Below are positions 22,243 to 33,400 of a stretch of DNA of 64,000 bases, in pieces. This stretch comes from Dryocosmus kuriphilus. Taxonomy: Eukaryota; Arthropoda; Insecta; Hymenoptera; Cynipidae. Numbering within the stretch: the stretch's first letter is position 1; every line of letters begins with the position of its first letter. The DNA lies in the NCBI GenBank assembly GCA_038277395.1, contig CM076197.1, positions 71,209,348 to 71,273,347 of the forward strand. The letters run 5' to 3'. The notes under the pieces are model-generated. The model worked only from the letters and a program-made list of their open reading frames with translations. It ran no database searches and was not told the DNA's origin. A program made the position numbers and the translations under genes.

Positions 22243-25200
22243 TCAATTATCACTCCATTCAGCTTCATTACTCGAATCCATGGGTGGAATCGGCGGAGGT
22301 TCGTTTTCAAATACTGGTGCAATCTGCGAATGAAAAAATAGTATTATTTTACAAAATTAAAGTCAAATATAGTCACTATACCTGACAGAAGATTCTTATC
22401 TTAAATTTACCTGAAGAAATTTATTTACATTCGTATTTTCAGCTTGAAATTTCGATTTATTTTTATCTTCTCGACTTTCAATGTCTGCACTTGAAACAGA
22501 CAATTTTTCTGGATTATCCTGTGTGTCCTGTTTAACTGTTTCGGTGTTTCTTTCACCAAATTCCTCTTCAGTATCTTCATTTGCCAGTACTTGAATGGTG
22601 ATATCCTACAAATCAAAATAATTAAAATAAATAACCAGCAGGCGGAACATGGGCCCGAAAAACTGGGAAATGCCCAGGAATTTGTGATTTTACCGGGGAT
22701 TTTATTTATCTGCAGTAAAAACTATTTTCAATAAACAAAGAATTCATACAATATTTTGAATAGGTGGACGAATTGAAAATTCAATCATATCTTAATTTGT
22801 ATCAAATATTTTTTCTTTCTCACCCTTAATGTCGCCGCTATAGTTTCTTTGACAAAAGTAGCCGGATAGCTTTCTTCGGTAAACTGTTCCAATAAAGAAT
22901 GATAGGTCTTGTTCATGATTAACTTAATCTCTTTAATCTTTCCATTTTTCTGAAGCAAAAAACCAGAAATTGTAATTTCCATTTAGTAACTATTAAGTAT
23001 TATGTAAACTTGAATATTAGCAAACTTCCACTTACAGAATTGACGTCCCTCTGCTTTATATTCGCAGCATTTTCCAAAGCTTTATAGTCAGTTTTGAGTT
23101 GCGAAATTTCCCTTTCTAGCGAGGAATTTCTCTTTTGAAAATCGTTTACAGTCTCCTTAGTTTTCACGTAATCCGAACTTAAGTTATCAAAGTCTTGATT
23201 TTTAGTTTTGAGAATTATTTCCAGGTCTTTTGCTTTTTCTTTCATTCCAGGATAACTTCTTCAAGGTTTCTTTTTTCTTCCATGAGTTGCGCCAATTGCT
23301 GCTTAGTACTATTTATATTCTCTGAAGAAAATAAAAAAATGCATAATTTACTTCAATCTGAAAAAAAGAATATTATTTTTGAAATGCGAATATTTGCTTT
23401 AAATACCTCTCATTGATTTTAATTCTTCTTCCTGAGCAGCAATAGTTTCATCTAATTGATTTTGTATTAGATTGTCTTTGATCTCTTCAGGAATGTTAGC
23501 ATTTGTTTTAGTTGCAGGTAAACTCGGAACATTTTTCGCTTCCATTTGGGATGCATTCATCGCAAGCATCATCTTTAAAGTATTTTCTAGAGTTTTTTCG
23601 CTACTTGGCGATGAAGCATTTTGAAGCTCAAGAATGTGAAACTATAAAAGATTAGAAATTAAAAATATTGTCAAATATATACGAAAAATCAAGGGAATTT
23701 GAACTTTAAAAATAGGCTTCAATTTCAATTTTAATGACTAATTACCTTATCCAATAACTTTTGAATATTATCCGCTATTTTGGACATTCCAATACGAATT
23801 TCAGTATTTTGAGTTCGTGTCTCTGCCAAAAAGACATTTAAACTTGGATCCAAAGCCGCAGGTATTTGTTGAGCAATAGTTTGCTGTGCTATAGGGAAAG
23901 CTTGACCATCCATAGTTACATATTGAGGCTATAATAATAATAATAATGATTTATACTTTGGATTTAAATTTTAATAATTTTTTATTCGATTCCTTCGTTT
24001 TTGTACCTGCATTTGAGTTGGTGACCACTGAGGTGCATAAACGACTGGAATTAATGATCCTTGGGGATTAGGCACTGCGGATGTGCGTGTTGATGTCAAA
24101 ACATGTTTTGATCTGGTAACTTTTTGAAAATTATTAGCTGATGTATCTAAAGGATCCTGAATAGATTGTACCTGCTTTTTTGATAAACCAGATTCTGTTG
24201 ACTCGGTCTGGAAAATGATAAATCCGAATTGCTTATAATTTCAAGAACTTAACTTTGAAGACCTTATTTTTCCATAGAACCCTCCAATTTTATTTCATAT
24301 TCAATTAATTTTCTCACCTTTCTATGTCGTACCGATCGATCCCTTTTTACCTCGTCCTGGAAATTTGCATGACGTGATACTTTTAAATAATTCTTCGTTA
24401 GTAATAAATTTACTTTGATAAAGCAATGCATTCATTGAAATAAAAATACCTCTGTATCTTCAGAATCAGTTGTCGTAGAAATGGATGTTTTGGGAAGAAT
24501 AGATTGACCCATTTTGGCCATTCTGGACAATATTGCAGCCTTACTAGACGAAACTGGAGGCTTCACTTCTGGGATTTTTATTTCATCAGCTTCAGTGCTT
24601 TCTACCTCTATTATTTCAATTTCAAGAGCAACATCTCTATCCTTTGGAAATCCAGGTCCTAAACTAATCTATTCACGAAAAGAATCATCTTTAATTAACA
24701 TTCTTTAATAAAAAGTTGATCTAATTTCAAAAACTTTTATCATTTAGGAAAAATTACCTGCTTACTAGGCGGTAGAATCAAAAGTCGTTTTAAACTTTTA
24801 GCCGAGCCTATCAATATTCTCTCCCAATTTTCATCGCTCGATATTTCTACTGTCATTCTTAATTCTGCAGTAGAATTACTTTTCAGAGGCTGTACAATTT
24901 CTGTGCTAATAATATACTTAACAGAAAGCTTGTCTCCCTCTTTTGCCAGAACACTTTTCTTAGGAGCATTTAGGTCTTGGTAAATTAAGGAATGATCTGA
25001 CTTTTCACGACGTGAGAAGTATCTCGATAATCCTATTTCTCGGGCAAATTCAACACATTCTTTAGTGTTTTCGAAAAGAATGGACCAGTTCTCTTTTCGT
25101 GCGTCATAATAAGTTGAGTAATTATTAGCTTGAACGGTGTAGGAAAATTCTGGTGTTATTGAAACAACAGATACGTGTTCTTGATTACTTCTGTACAGAA

Positions 25201-26063
25201 TTAACTGATACGATCTGGTCGAAGCATTTCCTGCGAGGGCAATACCAAGCTTTCCTATCGAAGCGTATTGTCCATTTTGTCTAATACATTTAAAAAATGT
25301 GGGTGAAACTTATAGAAAATGGCAAAAGCATTACAAAATTGACACCCTTATGTTTTTCCCATTTAACTTAGTGACGAATTTTACAAAGAGCAATACCAAA
25401 ATTATGCTTACAATTTAAAAGCGTGAACAGCTTTCGCAATAATGACTTCCGTTTTCGATTCTTGTGCATTGTGTTGCCCTTGTTGTTTTTACTGGCAATG
25501 TTTGTTGCTGAATAGCAGAATTGCTTGCTTTATTCGTTGGTGGTTGAAATATGGAAGCTAATCTAGAACTAATTTTTTCAAGTTTTAATACAATGCAAAT
25601 TCTGAGTACATACTATAAAAAAAAAAAAACAGTGATATATCCATGATAGATGATGATTTTTCATATTGTGGTTAAATGATTCATTTACTATCCAGGTATA
25701 ATAATTATCCAAATTTATTAATATTAAATAATTGATTGATCTATTTATTATATTATGCGTATCTGGTATTCTTCGATGAAGATTTATCACGTTTATCATG
25801 AAAAAATTACATTGGAATATATTATATTATAGGTTATGTTTGGTCACTTATTCTTAATTTCTTTATTATAATGAATATAAATTATTTTTGCACATAATAT
25901 ATTTCATTTTCTGAACAGCTCTTAGAAAGTGTATCATTTATGGGGAAAAACCAAACATAATAAAGAATCATTTTTCACCTTACCCTCCTGAAGGTAAAAA
26001 GCCGTCATCATCATCCTCTCGAAATATTTTACCCAGATCGGGCAGTTGATTTTTACCACCCAT
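22243..26063 (-). CDS. FKBP15: FKBP15 (WAFL) homologue: WH1 domain, FKBP-like domain, coiled coil
   Basis: Twelve exons: 26063-25984, 25562-25412, 25280-24758, 24668-24450, 24356-24318, 24207-24007, 23928-23746, 23641-23407, 23321-23036, 22949-22824, 22605-22411, 22323-22243 (stop TGA). The product is about 772 aa. The start matches FKBP15 (acidic residues, FLPSGG then LASIF). A WH1 domain follows (KTEVIIAKAVHAFK; GIALAGN; ANNYSTYYDARKENWSILFE), then a degenerate FKBP-like domain in exons 3-4 (EGDKLSVKY; LLILPPS). The rest is disordered Ser/Thr/Gln sequence and a long coiled coil (about 430-640). It ends EAEWSDN. In other animals FKBP15 links early endosomes to actin. Two one-base frame breaks occur: an extra base at the T5 run 25486-25490 (A5 in sense) and a missing base near 23250. 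They cancel in total length. The protein is shorter than human FKBP15 (1219 aa). Confidence 0.88.
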
Positions 26064-27409
26064 AATTGTAAAATATATATTCAAATCAACCTTCTATATA
26101 AATTTTTACAGTCAAATTTCTCGTTTGACAGACAACCTGACATTCGACATTTCACATTTTACACTGTTTGCAAATATCTGATTTACCGGCAGGTCCAAGT
26201 ACTGTCCAAGTAGGTACACCTCATCTCTGTAGGTACCAACATGATGCGGGCAAAGAGCTTATTTGTGTGCGAGAGGCATCTCATTAGCAAATATGATCAC
26301 TGGCCCGTGAAGTTGGCCTGTTTGGTTTGGTCAAAGATATTAATCTTTAGTTTGGTCAGAGACTGGTTTGGTAGATCACTTTTGATGTTTGGTGGTTCAA
26401 AATTCAAAAAGTTATGGGTTTTTCAAATTTGGGGTGCCAACTTCAGGCAGCACCCCACTTTGGACGTTTGAGGGTAAAAATTAAAAAAGATATGGAACCA
26501 GATGGAACTTTGAAAAAAAATAACCTGCACCCCAAAATTTTACTATTTTGAACTTTGTTCGCACCAATCAAGTGAAAATTGTTTGTTGGTGTCTGGTAGG
26601 CCACTTTTATCGTTTAACAATTAAAAACAACGAAATTATAGTAATGTTTATCATTTTCTAAAAAATGACAAGTGTCAGCGCGTAGATGTTTCCGCGCATG
26701 TGGCCGCCTTGGGCCTTGGCAAGTCGGCGGCGCACTCGTGTACTTGTCATTGGCGCGAAAGTTTTAAAAATAAAGAATGCCAGAAATACGACAGACTATT
26801 TATTATTATAGTATATTAATTAAAATTAAATAATTAGAAACATGAACAAGAAATAAAAAGAATTTCTTACGCAAATTTACTCATCATGTGAACATTTTTG
26901 TAATGAATACTTTCAAAGCATCAAAAGTGGTCTACGTCTACCAAACGAGTCCATATATGATAAAACTATTTTTTTCATAGTGCTGTGCCAACTTCACGGG
27001 CATCCAGAGATGAAGTGGAAAAAGCAGAGATTTCTCGGATAAAACAATTTAAACGATATTTCTTTTCAACATTGATACTTAGTTAATTAATTAAGCTTCG
27101 AAATTAAAAATGAAATGAAGTTGTATAAATAGTAATTACCGAAACATGAAAAGAATTCTAGATGATCATAGAAGGGAAATTAATATTTTGATTACTGCAA
27201 AAGTTGAAATTTTCCTTCTATATTTTCTCCGGAATGCGTATAGGTATACAATTTTACATAAGAGATTATGTTCGTGTGCAACTGTACTGTGTAAAGAGGA
27301 AACAATGCACCGAAGTGAATTAAAGTGCACTGTAATCACTAATCATATAGAGTTTATTACTGAACATTTATTTGAAAGTTTCTTCTCGGACTTCTCTTAT
27401 AATGATTTT
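26064..27409. other. Intergenic region, FKBP15 5' side to NDUFB8 3' end
   Basis: No exon recognised. The sequence CCCGTGAAGTTGGC near 26303 recurs inverted near 26987, but arms and target duplication are unclear. A GC-richer patch at 26685-26760 (GCGCGTAGATG..., GGCGGCGCAC) stands out. The + frame 27146-27484 is antisense to the NDUFB8 last exon and is not a gene. Confidence 0.4.
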
Positions 27410-28419
27410 TTATTTAGCTGGTTCAAAGGTGTAATGTTTTTCCCCAGGCTTCGGAAACTGCTTTTCCAACTGAAATTAAGGTAATTTGAAGTCAAACATC
27501 TTAATTAAAAATACAATAACAATATAAAAATAAATTCAAAACCTATAAATAGAAAATTATAGAAATCTAAATTTGAGATCTTTACCACTGGTCGGAAATA
27601 TTTGTAATCTTCTCCTAAATAATATAAACCGACTGTCACACCAATCACTCCAAAGAATGTTAGAAACATTTCGGCAGTCGAAACTTTCTGCCGCGTTCCT
27701 AAAAAATCAAGTTTGTCGGGGCCCAACATATCAAAGTCCTCGTGGAGCTGCAATGATTTAAAAATAAATAATTTATAATTTAGACATTGACAATTTTGAA
27801 TATTTTTGTGTTCTGATTCTGAGAAACTCACCGTTTCATTGTAATTCCTTTTCTGTTCTGGAATATCGTAAGGATAGTAAGGATCTTTCGCCGCATCCCC
27901 TATCAAAGGCAAATCTGGGTAATCTCCTTTACATAAACCCATCGGATCATCAATGGGATGAGGGACATATTCGTCAGGGTGCATATTATATTTCCGCGCT
28001 GATTTAATCCTTTCCTCTTCAGTTGTAGGGAACGGGCCAGGTTGCCAATCCTTATTATTAACTGAAAAATTTTAAAATTTAAGAAGCAGGTTTCTAAGAA
28101 TATTTTCAGAAATTTTAAGAAAATGAAAATACAGTTTAATAATTATACATTATCAAAATCAAGCAATGTTTATAGAATCAATTTTGAATGAAAATTAAAA
28201 TATTGACTTCTTAAACAGAGTTATGTAACGTAACCTTAAAAATATAAAAATGAGATGTTTCGCATGCTTTTGGGAAAGTAAACTAAAGCAAACTAATTTA
28301 AAAAGAGAAATTAGTTATACAACCTTACCAGCAGTTCGAACGCTGTTAATAAAAAATGGATTTGTTGGTTTAATCGGTAATTGTTTTGAAAGCCGTACGA
28401 TTTTTATTATCGACGCCAT
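27410..28419 (-). CDS. NDUFB8: NADH dehydrogenase [ubiquinone] 1 beta subcomplex subunit 8 (ASHI)
   Basis: Exons on the minus strand: 28419-28329, 28061-27832, 27747-27586, 27469-27410 (stop TAA), 180 aa, all frames intact. Residues 1-35 form a basic, hydrophobic mitochondrial-import-type N terminus. The body carries family landmarks: DWQPGPFPTTEEERIKSARK, YNMHPDEYVPHPIDDPMG, DYPDLP and DPYYPYDIPEQKRNYNE. One transmembrane helix follows (FLTFFGVIGVTVGLYYLGE, about 135-155), then a short matrix or intermembrane tail ending KPGEKHYTFEPAK. Length and order agree with NDUFB8, an accessory subunit of the membrane arm of complex I. The start lies about 500 bases from the end of brm exon 1, transcribed the other way. 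Confidence 0.96.
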
Positions 28420-28790
28420 CTTGTAACCTCCAATGACCTCCAATTACTATCTAGTAGCAGAGGTCCTCTGCAGAGGTGCCAGTGGTGCCAGTAGCCACTA
28501 TTCAGTGCTAGTCTGGTGCTAGTCAGGTCAGATTCGTCATTGTGTACTGTCTGTCTGACGTCTGCCTTGAATAATATTTATTTAGGGCGCATTGCATTTC
28601 GTAATAAAAGATTAATAAATACGTTTTTAAATCAAGGTCACATATTACTTACTACAGAAAGCGTAAAATTGGTTTTATTCTTATCATGAATTGACTATAA
28701 GTTTCTTGCGAGAAATCATTTTTTAAATTCTGGGTTAAAAGACGCGCCCAAGCAGGCATGCGCAGTAGATTCGAAGAAAAATGGCCGGTA
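28420..28790. promoter_or_regulatory. Shared head-to-head promoter region NDUFB8 / brm
   Basis: Less than about 400 bases separate the NDUFB8 start codon (minus) from the presumed 5' exon of brm (plus). The stretch near 28740-28850 (GACGCGCCCAAGC, GCATGCGCAG, GGCCGGTAGCG, GTTTCCGCG) is clearly richer in GC and CpG than the surrounding introns, and TGCGCAGT-type words resemble NRF-1 sites. No TATA box is evident. Bidirectionality is inferred from the geometry. Confidence 0.45.
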
Positions 28791-28922
28791 GCGTGCGTTT
28801 TTCGGTGTTGTTTGACGTGTTCGTTTCCGCGTTTTTGGGAAAAAAGCTGTGAACAGTTTGTATGGGTGTATCAAATTTGTGACGTATTTGTCTTCTAAAG
28901 TGATCTGAAGGAAGACAAAACG
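28780..28922 (+). other. brm: Probable non-coding first exon of brm
   Basis: A GC-richer stretch ends in a strong donor, ACAAAACG|GTAAGA at 28922/28923. The next acceptor (TATTATTAGCAG, exon from about 30403) lies 18 bases before the brm start codon. The transcription start is not determinable by eye. A small ATG frame near 28791 (MAGSVRF...) would be an upstream ORF if transcribed. Confidence 0.45.
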
Positions 28923-30420
28923 GTAAGATTAGCTTCTGAATGAGTCAAAATGTTTTGAAACTGTTCAATTGCACAATGGCTGCAGACTTCCAATGGCCTA
29001 GAATTTTCCAGTTTTCGTGAATTTTGCATTGAAATTCTTTAAAAATATCATGTTTATTGGGTGCACAATGTTTTTTATTGTCCGCGTAACTTTGAATTGT
29101 TAAAAAATATGAAGGCTATCAAATTACATATGAATTTACACACACACACGTAGTGCAATTAACCCTAAAACTGTTTGCGTAAGTGTATGAAGATCTTTCA
29201 ATTTTGAAATTTAAATACATTATGCGTTCACATAAATTTCGGAATATATTTTTAGAGAGATTTTTGTTAGTCCGAGATTAAGGAGAGATTTTTCCAAGGA
29301 AAAATGGTATTTGTGTCTGGCCTTTCAGATCAATGACCCGAGCTTCAAGTCCTCAGCGTTTAAAGTATGTATTTTTATGTATAGATTTTGTTGTTGATAA
29401 CATATTTTTTGTTTATTGACGGAAATTAATTACATTTTGATGCCGTTTGAAAATACGTCTTGTTTAGTAGGAATTGTTTTCAATGTAGAATTTTATTTTG
29501 GAGCAGAGTACTCCAAAAAAGAAGCTTACAGATTGACTGTTCTTCACGTAACTTCACGAGAAACTAAAAATCGCTACGATTATGACAGTAAAATGGTAAT
29601 AAATTTACAAAATTTTGTTAAAATCCGTACGATGCTCCATGTGATTTTACACGGTGTGATAAAGGTTCCATGATAATCATCGGTAAAAAAGATATTTATT
29701 TTACAAAATTTATGCGGAACACAAAAGTCACTAGATTTTTGTAGTAATTTTATTTCGATAATCGAGATTTTTTACCTACGCTAAACGTAGGTGGTGGAGT
29801 TACACGACTTTTTTTACATTATGTGCACTGTGCATTGAAGCCTGAAATTAATGTGTTCGATGTAAATATGTTGATTAGGATCTGGACTCCTTACGTCAAA
29901 CACATACTTCCTTTTTATTAATCTCAAGTAGTACGTATTATGACAGTGAATTTCTAAATCGCTTGAATATTTTATTGTTAGCCAAGTTTTAAAAATATTT
30001 ATTTATTATTTTTTCGACAAGCCCATTTTTCGGAGCATATACATTTTTTTTAATAAGATGCATTTATTTTTAAGATGATATATGGTTTTTTATATTTTTT
30101 CTGATAAAAACTACTTGTTGATTTTTTTCTTTAAATTGTAAGACTTGATACTTTCAACAGAATGCTAGAAAAATAAGAAAAGTAGTTTATTTTTAGCATG
30201 TTTGTACCTAGCAATAATTAGTAGAAGCTATTATTATAGAACAATTATTTTTTCTTTATAAACTATGTAATGATAAAAAACGGCGTTGAGGGATTTTTCT
30301 CCGAAAGTTGGTAATTCATAGTAATTAAGGAAACTCGGAAATGGCTTTGATATACATAATTTAAAAAAAAAATGTAACACCTGTTTTGTTTATTATTAGC
30401 AGGAGGTAGATCACAACAGT

Positions 30421-33400
30421 ATGGCGAGCCCCTCGCCACAATCCTCGCCCATGCCACCTCCACAGGCTCCGAGCCCTATGGGACCTCCCCAGCAGGCACC
30501 ATCGCCATCAAATCCTCAAGGAAGTCCAATGGGACCTCCTCAACATCATCCTCACAGTCCAACCCAAGGTTATCCACCGCCTCCTCCACCTCCTGGAGGA
30601 CCACAACAACAGCAACAACAATCGGGACCTCAACCACAAAACTATCCACCACATCCTCAACAAATGCCTCCAAATATGGGGCCTCAGGTATGCCATTCGT
30701 CTTTAAAATCACTGTTATAACTAATAGTCCATTAGAAATACGGAAAAAACATTTTCAAAATCCACTGTTGTTTGGCTTGTTTTTATTAACATTAACCGTA
30801 CAATTTTATAAACGAATTGAGTTTTCTTTAAGACAGTAATAGTTCGCGAACAAAGTACAAGAAACGAAAATTGCATAGAATAAAATATTATTAAACGCTG
30901 AGCATATAAACATAATGTGTTTATTAACCATCTTATACATAGGAAAAAATATGAATATTAAGTTGTAAACTTTCCATTCAGGAAAGATATTTATTCGGTT
31001 GATCTAATTCGCTTTTTTGAAAAAGGGTCACGAGTTGATCAGCAATTTGTTGATTGCATGCTGCAATCACTCGAGGTACCATGAGGTTCAATTCTCCTCC
31101 TGTGCAAAGAGAAATATGAAAACAAACGTAAAACTAGGAACGTATATCTATAAAATAAATTTATTTTTACCGGATGTGTCTTGAACAATTCCACCAGCTT
31201 CTTCGATAATCAGTTTTCCCGCTGCCACATCCCACGCATCTATACTTTCCACGTGATACGCTTCTACTGCTCCCATCGCAACGTAACATAGCGTCAGAGC
31301 TGAAGTTCCCAGTGACCTTATCCTGCAAAAAGTTTTCATTAATTTCCTAGAGAATAGATGCGGATACTTTTTTTACAAGTCGAAAAAATAATTACCCGTG
31401 GGTGCCTTGAACCAAGGCGTGCAATCTTCTGTAAATACTGACTAGGAACTCTTTGTCCTTTGCCAACCAGGGTTCCATTGCTACCAGTGATTGAGATAAA
31501 TCTAAAAGGGAAATTTAGATTAGAATATTTATTGCGAGCACAATAAAAAAAACTTTTTAATCGTATCACCTTGAACTACGGAAGTCCTAATTGGTTTTCC
31601 ATTTAAGAAAGCTCCTCTGCCTCTTCTTGCGGAGAAAAACTGATTTATAAGAGGATTGTAAACCACGCCAATCTCGATCTTCTTCTTTATCAGCAGAGCG
31701 ATTGAGATACACGTGTGTGGAAAACTGTGAACAAAATTTGTTGTTCCGTCTATAGGATCTATTATCCATGTTGGCTCGTCTGTCAATTCTGGCAAATATC
31801 CTTCCTTGGCAACCGTTTCTTCTCCAATGAATCTATGAAACCAATGAATTGTCTGTTGTTACATATTTGAAAAAAAAATGCATAATTGGATCAAGAAAGA
31901 TAATCATAAAATTCACTTGTGATGAGGAAATTGGTCTGACAATTTTCTGACTAGAGTCTCTTCCACTTTTCGGTCATATTCTGTTACTAAATCCCAGTCA
32001 ATTCCTTTACATTCTGGATTCTTTTCTTTGTCAATTGCTTCGATTATTACCTGAAAATAAAAGGATAATTTGAAGGAGAAGTTACAAATAAATAATATTT
32101 TCAATAAATAAAAAATATCTAAAATCTTTTAAATTGATACTGGGTCAGTCCGTTGACTTTCATTTGAAACTTGTCACAGGCATATTAAAAAAAATCTTCA
32201 AATAAACTTACATTTACTACATGTATTTAAAGTTTAAGGATAATCTGTTAATAATAAAAGATACAGTTGTGGACGTTAAATTTAAATTTCGTGAAACAAA
32301 ATCTTATTAATGATACCATGTTTCCAAGGATTACTTTCTCTTTTCTAGAAATATGTAAAAAAAATTCATGTATCAATGTTTGAGCAATAATTTTGAATAC
32401 TAGTCAGATATTAAAACAATTTCGGTACTTTCGAAATATTCGTTTTTTTAAACCGCGTTTTTTTTTTTTGTACAAATAGTCCATCCTGCTCTAGTACCAC
32501 TCATTTGATGTGACTATCATTCATATTTACTCCACAATCTCATTTTCACCTTCGATACAGCCTTGACTCTATTCCTTCATTCACTAGAACCAAGAACCAG
32601 ATTTTAATAAAAAATCTTTAATCTAACCTTTCCAGCTTCCAGCACTAGTTGTTCCATGATTCTATAGCACTCATCTAAATTTTCCACTTGCGCCATTTTT
32701 CTTCTGATAACAAAACTACAAGATAATCGATTCAGGTGCGAATAAAGACTGACGCACTGTGACTGACCGGCAGCGTCTTTTACGCTATACGTGATGCTTA
32801 AAGCTTAAGAATGAGATACAATAAATCGGTGGGGATAACTCGAAGGTTAGATTCGAATTCGATGCAAGAGCTGATTGCAAAGTAATTAAATTTTCATAAT
32901 ATTTCCCGTCACTTATATTCTTGGGAAAAAATTTATTTGAATTATTTTTCTTGGTAGGAAGATTGTCGCTTTCAAAACTATCGTATTTAGCATCAAGTAT
33001 TTTTACATTCTTATCATTTATGATAATGAAAGTATTGTATTCGTCCGTAATTCCACTCTTAAGTTTTTCAACGGATCTCCACATTTTGAGACTTCCAGGA
33101 ACCGAAAACCAAATTTTGGCAATGGCGTCTGTCGGTCCATCCGTAATCACGATAATTTTCGAAAAAATAAACGACTTTAGCACACTTTTTTGGATCCTAA
33201 AAGGAAGAACAAGTTCGTTAAGCCTTCCTCAACCAATGGCTAATTGAAAGACTGCACGCGAACATAACGTGACGTATTTTTCACAAGTTTAGTAAACTTA
33301 GAAAGGATATTTCTATTGTCTTGCTAGAGATTTTTACACAGAAAACGAGCCACATGCAAAAATGTGCAGTATTTATTGATGATCGTACATGGTAAAGTAT

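Noticed and set aside
22243..26063. FKBP15 as a pseudogene
   Set aside because: Twelve exons with intact splice sites and consistent phases, and only two one-base indels at short runs. Similar breaks occur in brm. Sequence error is more likely.
26205..27020. 0.8 kb TIR transposon suggested by CCCGTGAAGTTGGC in inverse orientation
   Set aside because: Only about 15-20 bases pair, and I could find neither matching ends nor a target duplication.
27146..27484. 112-codon plus-strand ORF
   Set aside because: It overlaps the last NDUFB8 exon in antisense and shows no domain.
30476..30712. Minus-strand ORFs opposite the first brm exon
   Set aside because: Shadows of the Pro/Gln-rich brm coding sequence. 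The plus strand matches the Brahma N terminus and has a proper donor.
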